Shown piece by piece: positions 8,598 through 17,486 of a stretch of 64,000 nt of DNA (positions are counted from its first letter, which is position 1; each line of letters opens with the position of its first letter). The stretch comes from Companilactobacillus pabuli. Lineage in GTDB: Bacteria > Bacillota > Bacilli > Lactobacillales > Lactobacillaceae. The notes under the pieces were generated by a model. It had not been told where the DNA came from. It did no database searches and worked only from the letters and a program-made list of their open reading frames with translations. A program made the position numbers and the translations under genes. The stretch lies in assembly GCF_014058425.1 (NCBI RefSeq), contig NZ_CP049366.1:186001-250000 (forward strand), read 5' to 3'.

Positions 8598-9998
8598 CTA
8601 AATTTGTCCGATGTGTTCGTCAATTGTGGCGGCAACTTGGTCGTGGACGGTTACGCCTTGGTCTTCAAGTTCTTTGATTTTGTCAGCAAATTGTGGCAAA
8701 TATTTCTTGTTAGCAACGAGCATTTCATCTAATAAATCTTTGGCTGCTTGGCCGCTTGGAATCAATGGATTCATAATAAAGGCTTGTAGAGCTAGACCAT
8801 AATCACCAGTTACAGCGGCTTGGTCGATAACTAGTTCCATATTCTTCATCAATTGAATCCAGCCACTTTCGGCAGGTTGAAAGTGACCAAATGTCAATGG
8901 CAAAGCGCCAGAAGCAGTGATGATTGAAGAAACTTCTACTGTATGATCAGATGGTAAATCTGGTAAGGCACCATGGTTCAAAGTAGAAACAACCATATGA
9001 GTTTTTTTGTCACCATAAATTGAGGCAATAGCTTCACAGGCGGCATCAGAATAATGAGCACCACCACGTTCAGCTAATTGTTTTGGCTTATGGTCGAGAT
9101 TTGAATCTTGATAAAGAGTGAACAATTCATGTTCGATACGCATAACTTCTTGAGCACGAGTCTTATTTTGATTGAATTCTTCGAGACTGTGGTTGAGCAT
9201 TTCTGTTTGACGATAGTAATAGCGGTGGTAACCACAAGGAATCATCTTCATTTGGTTGAGTTGCTCGCGGAAGAACTTCACATCGAAGATATTCTTAGGT
9301 AGACCAGTTTCTGAACCGTCATACATTTTGTTGATAATATCCATCGTTACTTCTTTACCAGAGTTATCCCAGACTCTGTGCCAGTGGAAGTGATCGATTC
9401 CGGCAAATTTGTAAGTTAAGTCTTTTAATTCCTTACCAATTGTAGCTGGTTCATTCATCATAGCCATTACGGGAACGTTACAAAGACCGATGACTTTGTC
9501 CCATTTACCATATTGTTGAATGGCTTCGGTGATCATTCCACTAGGGTTAGTGAAGTTGATCAACCAAGCATTTGGACAAAGATCTTTCATATCCTTAACG
9601 ATATCTAGAATTACTGGAACAGTACGAAAGGCTTTGAAGATTCCTCCGGCACCGTTAGTCTCTTGACCTAGTAAGCCGTAGCTACCAGGGATTCTTTCGT
9701 CTTTGACACGGGCTTCTAATAGTCCCACTCTAAATTGGGTCGAAACAAAATCAGCATCTTTTAAGGCTTCACGACGATCCAAGGTTAGATGAACTTCCCA
9801 ATCGAGACCGGCAGCTTTGACCATTCTTTTAGCCATGTTGCCGACGATGTTGAGTTTTTTTTCACCTTCAGGAATATCAACTAGCCAAATTTCTTTGATA
9901 GGTAATTGATCTTGACGTTTGATATAACCTTCGATTAACTCGGGAGTGTAGCTGGAACCTCCACCAATAGTGACCATTTTGAGTGCGTTACGTGACAT
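8598..9998 (-). CDS. 6-phospho-beta-glucosidase, GH4 family
   Basis: 466 residues from the ATG at 9998. The upstream TTG at 10013 lies inside the GGAGGAAG ribosome site, so it is not the start. An N-terminal Rossmann segment (TIGGGSSYTPELIEG) binds NAD; INFTNPSGM and LCNVP carry the Asn and Cys used for substrate and divalent metal in GH4, and the following GIDHFHW supplies His. GH4 enzymes cleave phospho-glycosides by an NAD- and metal-dependent redox route. It fits hydrolysis of the PTS product. It lies downstream of the LacI gene, with its own promoter between them. Confidence 0.9.
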   Translation of the reverse strand: MSRNALKMVTIGGGSSYTPELIEGYIKRQDQLPIKEIWLVDIPEGEKKLNIVGNMAKRMVKAAGLDWEVHLTLDRREALKDADFVSTQFRVGLLEARVKDERIPGSYGLLGQETNGAGGIFKAFRTVPVILDIVKDMKDLCPNAWLINFTNPSGMITEAIQQYGKWDKVIGLCNVPVMAMMNEPATIGKELKDLTYKFAGIDHFHWHRVWDNSGKEVTMDIINKMYDGSETGLPKNIFDVKFFREQLNQMKMIPCGYHRYYYRQTEMLNHSLEEFNQNKTRAQEVMRIEHELFTLYQDSNLDHKPKQLAERGGAHYSDAACEAIASIYGDKKTHMVVSTLNHGALPDLPSDHTVEVSSIITASGALPLTFGHFQPAESGWIQLMKNMELVIDQAAVTGDYGLALQAFIMNPLIPSGQAAKDLLDEMLVANKKYLPQFADKIKELEDQGVTVHDQVAATIDEHIGQI

Positions 9999-10040
9999 GT
10001 TTTCTTCCTCCAATTGATATGAATTTTTCTACAATTAGAG

Positions 10041-10076
10041 CATACATTGTGGGATTAATCCCATAGCAAGCACTTT
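10041..10076 (-). promoter_or_regulatory. Glucosidase promoter with perfect 14-bp operator
   Basis: On the minus strand, TTGCTA precedes a perfect palindrome TGGGATTAATCCCA (10050-10063), then a TATGCT-like -10. The palindrome fills the spacer, so a bound repressor would block polymerase. The neighbouring LacI regulator is the obvious candidate. Confidence 0.65.
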
Positions 10077-10078
10077 TT

Positions 10079-11035
10079 TTAGTCAGCATCGACCAATTTT
10101 GGAGTTTGCTTTTCAAAAGGGAGTTGTTGATCATTTAATTCATTGTAAAGGTAAATAAATGCATTGTGAGCTTGGTTTCTAAAACACAAATCAATCGTTG
10201 GCATGTTCATTAATTTGGCAATTTCACTATTATCACTACCAACTACTAAACAATCTTCGGGAACTTTAATGTGGTGTTTTCGTAGCGTCGTTATGAATTC
10301 GGCTGCTACAAAATCGGCGAAGAAGACCATGGCTTCAGGACGCTTTTTGGCGTGCAACCACTTGTTAGCAGCATCGATACCAGCACCGTGTTGTCCGTGA
10401 TAAAAAATCTGATAATCTTGATTGCTGTCGGGATGTTTTAATTTAAAGTCATCGATAGCTTTAACTCGAGCCCGCGTATTGGCGTTACGTAAACTGGATA
10501 AAACATGCCCCACATTTTTATATCCTAGATTATCTAGATGTTTTAAAACATCAGTATAGATAGGGTAGTGATCGATGTAATTAGAATAAATGTGCTCGTG
10601 TTCAACTCGTTGCCAAGTTGAAATAGGACCGAAGTCAGCGTATGAACTGATAGTGTCCCAAGAATTGATCCTAGTCAAAATAAAGACAGCATCTAAGGCT
10701 CGTGTAGTTAAGAGACTCAAAGTTTTCAATTCATTTTTAGCATTTTGAGTGAAATAAACGTTGACGTTATAACCATACTTGGCAGCAATTTTGGTAAATG
10801 AATTAATAAAATCTCCTACTAGAGGGAAGTAGTCACTGACTAAAAAGCCAATTGTCTTAGTGTGTTTTTGTCGTAAGTTTTTGGCAACCTGATTAGGGAT
10901 GTAATTTAGTTCATGCATGGCGTTCAAAATAATCTTTCTTTTTTCTTCGCTGACATATCCATTGCCGCTGACAACGCGTGAGATAGTCGATTTTGAAATA
11001 CCGGTTTTTTTAGCCAAATCATAAATAGTTGTCAT
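10079..11035 (-). CDS. LacI family transcriptional regulator
   Basis: 318 residues behind AAAGGAG. The N-terminus, TIYDLAKKTGISKSTISRVV, is the standard LacI helix-turn-helix, followed by the hinge helix (NQVAKNLR) and a periplasmic-binding-protein-like sensor domain from about residue 60. It sits 80 nt upstream of the GH4 gene on the same strand. Expected role is repression of glucoside genes until a sugar or sugar phosphate binds. A cre-like site lies upstream of it. Confidence 0.9.
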   Translation of the reverse strand: MTTIYDLAKKTGISKSTISRVVSGNGYVSEEKRKIILNAMHELNYIPNQVAKNLRQKHTKTIGFLVSDYFPLVGDFINSFTKIAAKYGYNVNVYFTQNAKNELKTLSLLTTRALDAVFILTRINSWDTISSYADFGPISTWQRVEHEHIYSNYIDHYPIYTDVLKHLDNLGYKNVGHVLSSLRNANTRARVKAIDDFKLKHPDSNQDYQIFYHGQHGAGIDAANKWLHAKKRPEAMVFFADFVAAEFITTLRKHHIKVPEDCLVVGSDNSEIAKLMNMPTIDLCFRNQAHNAFIYLYNELNDQQLPFEKQTPKLVDAD

Positions 11036-11090
11036 TTGATAACTCCTTTCTAATATTTTTGTTATTACTTAAATAATAATGGACTTTTTG

Positions 11091-11119
11091 AGTAAATCAT
11101 ACATTGAAAACGTTTACTC
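11091..11119. promoter_or_regulatory. cre-like site / inverted repeat upstream of lacI
   Basis: TGAAAACGTTTACT (11105-11118) matches the cre consensus except at the last base. It is also the right half of a wider inverted repeat, GAGTAAA-16 nt-TTTACTC. It lies between the divergent lacI and EamA promoters and could serve CcpA or LacI itself. Confidence 0.6.
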
Positions 11120-11130
11120 CGTCAGAGTGG

Positions 11131-11282
11131 TTGTTTTATTATTTCTCATTGTTATACTGATGTCGTTAACCATAAGGAAGGTGAATATTTATCGTTAATT
11201 GACAGCAGTAATATTTCGGTTATTCGAGAGAATAGCGTAGCAATGAATTCAAATGAAATCAAAGCGAAGGGAAATATTACTC
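11131..11282 (+). promoter_or_regulatory. Promoter and 5' leader of the first EamA gene
   Basis: TTGTTT (11131), 16-nt spacer, TATACT (11153-11158) give a roughly 120-nt untranslated leader. The leader holds a hairpin GTTATTC-GAGA-GAATAGC form (11219-11236). A comparable hairpin precedes the second EamA gene. No known riboswitch was recognised. Confidence 0.5.
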
Positions 11283-12203
11283 ATGAAGTCCAAAAGGATT
11301 CTCGGATCCGTCTTTTTAACTATTGCTTCAATTATTTGGGGAGCAATGTTCGTAGTTGTAAAAATTATTGTCGATGAGGTACATCCAATTCAACTAGTTT
11401 GGTTGGAGTACTTAATCGCCTTAGTATTCTTGATTGGTTATTCAATCATGAAGAGAGAGAAATGGCATATCAATTGGCCTGATTTAAAATTAATTTTTTG
11501 GATTGGGATAATCGGAAATACGATTTCTCTAGTTGCCCAGGAAATGGGTACCGGGTTGTCTAATGCCCAAACTGGTTCAGTCATCACATCAACTATTCCA
11601 GCATTTATGATCATCTTCGGTTGGTTGATACTGAAAGAAAAATTAGACAAAGTTAAGATTTTCTCCGTTATCATCGCTATCTTAGGGGTAGTTATGATTG
11701 TCGGATTAAAGATGTCTGGAACAAATGTTATCTTAGGAGTCTTGCTCCTAGTTCTCGACTCAATCGCTTGGGCCTTGATGTCTGTCTTGGTCAAGAAAGT
11801 AAAGACGTACAGTTCTTTACAAATTACTATTATGTCAACTGTAGTAGCGGTAGTTGCTCTGACACCATTTATTTTGAGTGATATGTCATCACTTACAAGT
11901 ATTAATTTCTTAGATCCAAAGGTAATTTGGAGTTTACTTTACATCGGTGCAGTTTCGACAGCCGTGGCATATGTAATGTGGAATCGCGGATTACAAATCG
12001 TTAGTGCCGGTTCATCTGGTTTGTTCTACTTGATTCAACCAATCGTTGGTTCATTCTTAGGTTGGTTATTGCTTGGCGAACAAATTTCAGTCGGCTTCGT
12101 TATCGGTTCAGCATTGATTTTAGCCAGTGTCTGGATATCGGTTAAATACGATGGTTCTTCTGACGAGGAAACACAACTTGCCAGTGCCGGGAACAGCATT
12201 TAA
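11283..12203 (+). CDS. EamA/DMT family transporter
   Basis: 306 residues with ten predicted membrane helices in two EamA repeats (WGAMFVVVKIIV at the start; IQPIVGSFLGWLLLGE near the end). The ATG at 11283 follows AAGGGAAATATTACTC; an in-frame ATG ten codons earlier has no ribosome site. EamA proteins export small metabolites or amino acids; the substrate is not predictable. A close paralogue lies at 13225. Confidence 0.85.
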   Translation: MKSKRILGSVFLTIASIIWGAMFVVVKIIVDEVHPIQLVWLEYLIALVFLIGYSIMKREKWHINWPDLKLIFWIGIIGNTISLVAQEMGTGLSNAQTGSVITSTIPAFMIIFGWLILKEKLDKVKIFSVIIAILGVVMIVGLKMSGTNVILGVLLLVLDSIAWALMSVLVKKVKTYSSLQITIMSTVVAVVALTPFILSDMSSLTSINFLDPKVIWSLLYIGAVSTAVAYVMWNRGLQIVSAGSSGLFYLIQPIVGSFLGWLLLGEQISVGFVIGSALILASVWISVKYDGSSDEETQLASAGNSI

Positions 12204-12222
12204 TAATTGAATATCAAATATT

Positions 12223-12251
12223 AGGCAAATCCTTTTGGATTTGCCTTTTTT
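12223..12251 (+). terminator. Terminator after the first EamA gene
   Basis: GGCAAATCC-TTTT-GGATTTGCC followed by six T. Confidence 0.9.
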
Positions 12252-12294
12252 AGTGCGTAATTTATTTTTAGAAGTATCAAGAAAGGATAAATTT

Positions 12295-13068
12295 ATGCCA
12301 CCATTAACAAGGTTGATCTTAATTTTATTGCAAATATCCTACGTTGGACCGATTACAGTGCTGAATTTTTTAGCAACCGGAGTTGATCCAGTGACAGTAC
12401 TTAGTAACAACGGGAAAACTTTTCCAAAACGAATCTCTAAACAATTGTGGGATGAATACGAGAAAAAGGCTCAAGAGCAGTGGGATTTAGCTCAAGAATT
12501 AGGAGTAACTATTATTAATTATCAAGATGCAACATATCCACAACGCTTATTAAATTTGGATAATTTCCCACCTATAATTTATGCCAAAGGTGATCAGAGC
12601 TTGTTAAATCGCCCTAAATTGACTGCTGTTATTGGGACTAGGGAACCACAAGCGACCACTATCAAGCAAGGGCAGAGACTGACTAAATATTTAGTATCAA
12701 GAGATCATGTCATCGTGGCTGGTTTAGCATTGGGATGTGATACAGTTGCTCACAAAACTTGTTTACAAAATAATGGTCAAACGATTGCTGTTCTGGCACA
12801 CGGTTTAGCTCAAAAAATTTACCCGTCAGAAAATATCGAATTGGCTCAAGAAATCATCGAAAGTGGCGGATTGTTATTAACAACTTATCCACCGATGACT
12901 AAAGTGGCTCCGTTTCGATTAGCTGAAAGAGATCAGTGGCAGAGTGGCTTGAGTGATAAAGTCATTGTCTTAGAAACCAATGAAAACAGTGGGACAAACA
13001 TCACTATTAAGTATGCTCGAAAGCAAAAAAGGGAAGTAATAATACTTAAAAATCAAATAAATAATTAA
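12295..13068 (+). CDS. DprA-like DNA-processing protein (paralogue)
   Basis: 257 residues from the ATG at 12295 (AGAAAGGATAA upstream). A short helical N-terminal part is followed by the DprA Rossmann domain: AVIGTREP (near residue 118), the VAGLALGCDTVAHKTCL block (variant of SGxAxGID-x-AH) and a late NENSGTNITIKYA segment. DprA loads RecA on incoming single strands in transformation. The gene stands alone between two transporters and not beside topA as the usual dprA does, so this is probably a second, specialised copy. Confidence 0.8.
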   Translation: MPPLTRLILILLQISYVGPITVLNFLATGVDPVTVLSNNGKTFPKRISKQLWDEYEKKAQEQWDLAQELGVTIINYQDATYPQRLLNLDNFPPIIYAKGDQSLLNRPKLTAVIGTREPQATTIKQGQRLTKYLVSRDHVIVAGLALGCDTVAHKTCLQNNGQTIAVLAHGLAQKIYPSENIELAQEIIESGGLLLTTYPPMTKVAPFRLAERDQWQSGLSDKVIVLETNENSGTNITIKYARKQKREVIILKNQINN

Positions 13069-13127
13069 ACTTACAAAATGTCTTATAACTGTAATATTGA
13101 AAATGAACTATTGCCAAAATAAAATGC

Positions 13128-13206
13128 TATAATCTGATTTTAGTAAAGGTTTCCTTGAGGATATTTTAAGAAATTCCCACTGAGATTCGTGAGAGAAATC
13201 CAGTGA
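13128..13206 (+). promoter_or_regulatory. Extended -10 promoter and hairpin leader of the second EamA gene
   Basis: TGCTATAAT (-10 TATAAT 13128-13133) has the TGN extension and no clear -35. The leader forms CACTG-A-GATT ... AATC-CAGTG (about 13176-13206). Its loop (CGTGAGAG) resembles that of the first EamA leader. Confidence 0.5.
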
Positions 13207-13224
13207 AAAAAGGAAAGTAGCATT

Positions 13225-14097
13225 ATGAATAATAAGTTAGTTGGTTCAATTCTACTAAGTGTAGCAGCCTGTATCTGGGGTGGAACTTTCGTAGCAGTCA
13301 AGGTCATCGTTAGTCAAGTTCATCCGTTGCAATTAGTTTGGTTACGCTATGCTGTGGCGATAGTCTTTTTGGTTGGTTTTTCAATCATCAAAAAAGAAAA
13401 GCGGAATTTTCATGTAAAGGACTTGAAGTGGTTCATTCCCATCGGACTGACTGGCTATGCAGTTTCTCTAGTGGCACAGGAGACTGGAACTTGGTTTTCT
13501 AGCGCTCAAACGGGTGCAGTCGTGACTTCTTCAACTCCGACATTTATGGTGATTTTTGCTTGGTTACTATTAAAGGAGAAGTTAACTAAAGTCAAAATCA
13601 TGTCGTTGATTATGGCAACTTTAGGCGTAATTATGATTGTTGGCATCCATTTAAGTGGCAAACACATCTTGACCGGAGTATTTTTCTTGATTGTGTCCGC
13701 TTTGACTTGGTCGTTGATGTCGGTTATGATTCAGAAATTCCCTAATTATTCAGCACTTCAAATTACAATTATTTCAGCAACAATAGCCTTATTGTGTTTG
13801 ACACCGTTCGTTATTAACGATGTGGCTGACTTCACTTCAATCAATTTCTTCAATCCTAAAGTCATGCTCTGTCTGTTTTACGTGGGAGCTATCTCAACGG
13901 CAGCAGCTTTTGTGATGTGGAACAAAGGCTTAACGATGGTCAGCACTAGTGTTTCGGGATTGTTTTATTTATTGCAGCCAATTGTTGGAACTTTGTTAGG
14001 CTGGTTGTTATTAGGTGAAGGCATTACGATTGGTTTTGTTGTTGGATCGGTTTTAATTTTGGGCAGTGTCTTTGTGTCGATTAGATTTGCAGAGTGA
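13225..14097 (+). CDS. EamA/DMT family transporter (paralogue)
   Basis: 290 residues, ten helices, with WGGTFVAVKVIV and LQPIVGTLLGWLLLGE matching the same positions of the gene at 11283 throughout, which points to an old tandem duplication. The ATG follows GGAAAGTAGCATT. Substrate unknown. A repeated motif in both leaders hints at common control. Confidence 0.85.
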   Translation: MNNKLVGSILLSVAACIWGGTFVAVKVIVSQVHPLQLVWLRYAVAIVFLVGFSIIKKEKRNFHVKDLKWFIPIGLTGYAVSLVAQETGTWFSSAQTGAVVTSSTPTFMVIFAWLLLKEKLTKVKIMSLIMATLGVIMIVGIHLSGKHILTGVFFLIVSALTWSLMSVMIQKFPNYSALQITIISATIALLCLTPFVINDVADFTSINFFNPKVMLCLFYVGAISTAAAFVMWNKGLTMVSTSVSGLFYLLQPIVGTLLGWLLLGEGITIGFVVGSVLILGSVFVSIRFAE

Positions 14098-14299
14098 TTG
14101 ATGATTGTCCAAAATTACTATCCAATATTGAAATGAATAAGGTCAAACTAATAAACTGATTTTTTTAATGAAAATCTTGTTGATTATTATAATTTTAAAA
14201 TTACAGTTGCTTAGAATAAAAAGAGAGTTTTTTCTTTAAGTTGATAAAAATAAGTGATATTCTAATTTTGAAATGTTGATATATCAATCTTTTCTTAGT

Positions 14300-14388
14300 G
14301 TGTTCCCTATATACATAGGGGTGATTCTAGATGAACAGCTTCTTTAGTTCGAGAACTATTGTGTTCCCTATATACATAGGGATGATTT
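14300..14388 (+). CRISPR. Two-repeat, one-spacer CRISPR remnant, type I-E-like
   Basis: Two 28-nt units (14300-14327 and 14361-14388) share GTGTTCCCTATATACATAGG and end G-G-TGATTC or G-A-TGATTT; only two bases differ. The 61-nt period leaves a 33-nt spacer (14328-14360), the geometry of type I-E arrays. The repeat is partly palindromic (CCCTAT-ATAC-ATAGGG), and GTGTTCCC...TGAT is the form known for lactobacillus type I-E repeats. AT-rich sequence upstream could be a leader. No cas gene lies in the window. The rest of the 14098-14542 gap shows nothing except the terminator at 14459. Confidence 0.8.
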
Positions 14389-14458
14389 AAATCTAAGTTC
14401 AATATCTCTCACTTGATAATAGTGCTGAGAACAAGGCATAATTTCTAATTCAAAAATA

Positions 14459-14507
14459 AAAACGAGATGATAATTCCAATTATCGGAATTTGTCATCTCG
14501 TTTTTTT
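14459..14507. terminator. Terminator downstream of acetolactate decarboxylase
   Basis: AACGAGATGA...TCATCTCGTT hairpin with A/T runs on both sides. The same CGAGATGAT-type hairpin recurs at 44724-44771. Confidence 0.8.
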
Positions 14508-14542
14508 GATATTTAGGACTTTTGTCCCAAACTCTTTTAATA

Positions 14543-15250
14543 TCATTCAGCGTTATGAATTTCTCCTAAGATATCCCAATCAGAGAAATCATAGTTCATA
14601 AAATCTTTATTATGAATTGGCAAGTGTTGTTCCAACGTATCAAATTGCTGAATTTCAACATTACCAGTAGCACCACCAAATCCTAGAACGTGACCACCAA
14701 AGTCATGAGCATCGGATAAGAAATGGTGATGGAAACCGCCAACTGCTGCACCATCAAAGATTTGAGGGGAGTAGTAGCTCAACAGTGTTCCTTCAACTGA
14801 TTCACGTAGGAAAATACTTTGATCTTCAGCTGTTTTTCCCAAAGTAGCGTAAGGCTTGTGGGATTTCTTAACGGCACGAGTTTTGATATTAGTGAAAGTA
14901 CCGTGGACTTTAATAGAATAAAAGGTGTTTGCACTCGTCATAGCACCGATTTTTTTGTCCAATTCAGCTTGTGATAATTCTTCGACATCAGTCAAACGTT
15001 TGTATTCAGCGAAATGGCTGTTAGCGAATGGTAGGGTAAAGTCATCTTCGACAACATTAACATTGCCGTTATGGTCAACCTGATAAGGAACGCCGTCCAA
15101 AATAATCAATTCGCCATCAAGTCCTTCACCAGTACCGATACCAGTATCGCCGTGTTCAAGTAGTTCTTTCATCGTAATCGTACCATCTAATAAGCCAGGA
15201 ACTAATAAAGCTAATGTACCATGTTGATAAAGTGTATGTGTTTTTGACAT
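14543..15250 (-). CDS. Alpha-acetolactate decarboxylase
   Basis: 235 residues. The N-terminal half has the LYQHGTLALLVPGLLDGTITMKELL and GTGEGLDGE blocks of the family; zinc ligands lie in GGFHHHFLSDAHDFGGH near residue 175. The cytosolic enzyme turns alpha-acetolactate into acetoin. It is 17 nt downstream of acetolactate synthase on the same strand, so the two form a pyruvate-to-acetoin operon that removes acid and spares NADH. The gene is called aldB, aldC, budA or alsD in different species. Confidence 0.95.
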   Translation of the reverse strand: MSKTHTLYQHGTLALLVPGLLDGTITMKELLEHGDTGIGTGEGLDGELIILDGVPYQVDHNGNVNVVEDDFTLPFANSHFAEYKRLTDVEELSQAELDKKIGAMTSANTFYSIKVHGTFTNIKTRAVKKSHKPYATLGKTAEDQSIFLRESVEGTLLSYYSPQIFDGAAVGGFHHHFLSDAHDFGGHVLGFGGATGNVEIQQFDTLEQHLPIHNKDFMNYDFSDWDILGEIHNAE

Positions 15251-15267
15251 AATAGTACCTCGTATTT

Positions 15268-16947
15268 TTAATTCAAGACGTCGTCAACCAACTTGGAAGC
15301 TAGTTTGATGTTGTCAGAGTAGTCTACAGGGATGTGCAAAACGACTGGTCCCTTTGTAGCGAAAGCTTTGGCTAACATTGGTTCAAGATCTTCGGTTCTC
15401 TCGACACGCATACCAGTAGCACCGAAGCTTTCAGCGTATTTGACGAAATCAACTGATCCTAATTTGACTCCAGAATCGTGACCGTATTTGGCAATTTCTT
15501 GGAAACGAACCATATCGTAATATCCGTCGTCCCAAACTAGTTGCACGATGTTGAGATTTAAACGGACGGCTGTTTCTAATTCTTGTCCTGAGAAAAGGAA
15601 GCCACCATCACCAGCAACGGATACGATAGGTTGTTCAGGACGTTCCAAAGCTGCGGCAATCGCCCAAGGAAGAGCAACTCCAAGTGTTTGCATACCATTA
15701 CTGAATAGCAAGTGTCTTGGCTTGTAACTTCTGAAATGACGGGCCATCCAAATGTACAAGCTACCAACATCAACTGTTACGGTCGTGTCATCATTAACTT
15801 GGTTTTGTAAAGCATGAATGATAGCAAGAGGGTGAATACCATTTTTATCGGAATGATTTTCAGGGATAGCATCCTTTTTAGTAAATTTCTCTTGTTGATC
15901 GGCCAGATGTTGATGCATTTTTTCACCTAAATCAATATCATCAGGTAATTGTTCACTGATTTCGTCCAAAGTTTTAGCAATATCAGCTTGGACAACTAGA
16001 TCTGGTTGGTAATCATTAGTAATTTCAGGTGCGATACTGTCGAGATTAATGATTTCGCCTGTGCGACCAACGTTCCAATTACGAGCTTCATATTCAATAG
16101 GATCGTAGCCGACAGCGATAATCAAGTCGCTTTCCTTCAAAATAGTGTCACCGATTTGGTTTCTGAACAAGCCAACACGTCCGTAGTAGTTCTTTTCTAG
16201 GTCACGTGAGATAACTCCAGCCCCTTGGAAAGTTTCAACGACGGGAATTGAGAATTTGTGTAAAAATTTGTGGATCTTATGAGTTACTTCATTAGTAGAA
16301 GAACGCATACCGGCTAAGATTACTGGCAATTTAGCATTTTTGATTTTTTCAATAATTTCATTAACAGTATCTTGGTCAGCTCCACCTTGTTCAACGGGGG
16401 AAAGACTCTTGATAGTATTGCGAGTAACTTCATCATTCAAGACATCTTGAGGGATGGACATGAAAGTAGCCCCAGCTTTAGGTGCAGCAGCTGTTTGGTA
16501 AGCGTTTGCAAAAGACTCCGAAAGATTGTTGGCATCTTGGACTTCGACACTATCCTTAGTAGCTGCGGACAAAAGCTCTTTACTTGAGATACTTTGGTGC
16601 GTTAATCTAGCAATATCGTTTCGTGGAACTTGACCACCTAAGGCAACGACAGGATCTCCTTCAGCAGTTGCCGTGATCAATCCCGTAGCCAAGTTAGAAA
16701 CACCAGGTCCAGAAGTAGTAGCGACAACACCAGGTTTACCAGTCAAACGTCCGATACCAGCAGCCATGAAAGCCGCATTTTGTTCGTGACGGGTGATGAT
16801 TAGTTTAGGAGTTTGGGGATTATCGTTATGTTCGAGATTCTCGAATAGTTGGTCAATCTTGGCCCCAGGCAATCCAAAAATATATTTAACGTTTTGGTTG
16901 ATCATACTTTGAATCAAAGCTTGAGCACCATTAGGTTGTTTTGTCAT
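15268..16947 (-). CDS. alsS: Acetolactate synthase, catabolic
   Basis: 559 residues with the three ThDP-enzyme domains: N-terminal PYR domain (FGLPGAKIDQLFE, ITRHEQNAAFMAAGIGRLTGKPG), a central domain, and a C-terminal PP domain with the ThDP motif GDGGFLFSGQELETA (near residue 440). Length and the decarboxylase partner mark the FAD-independent catabolic AlsS type rather than the IlvB type. It condenses two pyruvates. A MarR gene is divergent, and a palindrome in the gap covers the likely promoter. Confidence 0.95.
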   Translation of the reverse strand: MTKQPNGAQALIQSMINQNVKYIFGLPGAKIDQLFENLEHNDNPQTPKLIITRHEQNAAFMAAGIGRLTGKPGVVATTSGPGVSNLATGLITATAEGDPVVALGGQVPRNDIARLTHQSISSKELLSAATKDSVEVQDANNLSESFANAYQTAAAPKAGATFMSIPQDVLNDEVTRNTIKSLSPVEQGGADQDTVNEIIEKIKNAKLPVILAGMRSSTNEVTHKIHKFLHKFSIPVVETFQGAGVISRDLEKNYYGRVGLFRNQIGDTILKESDLIIAVGYDPIEYEARNWNVGRTGEIINLDSIAPEITNDYQPDLVVQADIAKTLDEISEQLPDDIDLGEKMHQHLADQQEKFTKKDAIPENHSDKNGIHPLAIIHALQNQVNDDTTVTVDVGSLYIWMARHFRSYKPRHLLFSNGMQTLGVALPWAIAAALERPEQPIVSVAGDGGFLFSGQELETAVRLNLNIVQLVWDDGYYDMVRFQEIAKYGHDSGVKLGSVDFVKYAESFGATGMRVERTEDLEPMLAKAFATKGPVVLHIPVDYSDNIKLASKLVDDVLN

Positions 16948-17005
16948 TATATCTAGCCTCTTTTTCTAATTTCTATTATCATTATAGATAAAAATTAAAA
17001 CATTC

Positions 17006-17023
17006 GTGTTGATTTGTCAACAC
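17006..17023. promoter_or_regulatory. MarR-type operator between alsS and marR
   Basis: Perfect inverted repeat GTGTTGA-TTTG-TCAACAC. On the minus strand it contains TTGACA, a good -35 for alsS (17 nt later TAATTT). MarR binding here would control alsSD and its own gene. Confidence 0.75.
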
Positions 17024-17051
17024 AGAAAACTTTTCAGTGGAGTGAAAGCAA

Positions 17052-17477
17052 ATGAAAAACATTGGATATTTAGCACAAGATATTTCTATCTTACACAGAC
17101 AATATTACAAGGATACGAGGGAAAAATTCAATCAAATCAACTTGAATCCAACTGCCGCTTGTATTTTGTTAGCCGTTAGCGACTATGAAAATATTAGTCA
17201 AAATCAAGTTGCCAGATCTTTAGTTATCGACAAAGGTTTAGCCACTAGAGAAATCAATAAGATGGAAAAACTCAACTATTTAACTAAGTCGAATGGAGCA
17301 GGTAAGACAAAGATTTTGAATTTGACCGAAACTGGCAACAAGGTAGTTGATACAGTTCAACACATTCGTAGTCAATGGTGGGAAGATCGTTTTGCTAAAT
17401 CAGGAATCACTCCCGACAGTCCACTAGTTTCTTCCATTGAAGCTGTAGTTTCTACTATTATTGACCCAATAGAGTAG
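17052..17477 (+). CDS. MarR family transcriptional regulator
   Basis: 141 residues. A winged helix-turn-helix lies at about residues 45-95 (ISQNQVARSLVIDKGLATREINKME, then a wing NGAGKTKILNLTETG). Divergent from alsSD with a shared palindrome, so it is probably the local regulator of acetoin formation. The effector is unknown; phenolics or weak acids are common for the family. Confidence 0.85.
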   Translation: MKNIGYLAQDISILHRQYYKDTREKFNQINLNPTAACILLAVSDYENISQNQVARSLVIDKGLATREINKMEKLNYLTKSNGAGKTKILNLTETGNKVVDTVQHIRSQWWEDRFAKSGITPDSPLVSSIEAVVSTIIDPIE

Positions 17478-17486
17478 TAGTATACC

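Noticed and set aside
9999-10013. TTG start five codons upstream for the GH4 gene
   Set aside because: The TTG-GAG-GAA-GAA codons are themselves the ribosome binding site of the ATG at 9998.
12235-12294. Longer start for the dprA-like gene
   Set aside because: The extension begins inside a terminator hairpin and lacks a ribosome site; ATG 12295 has AGAAAGGA upstream.
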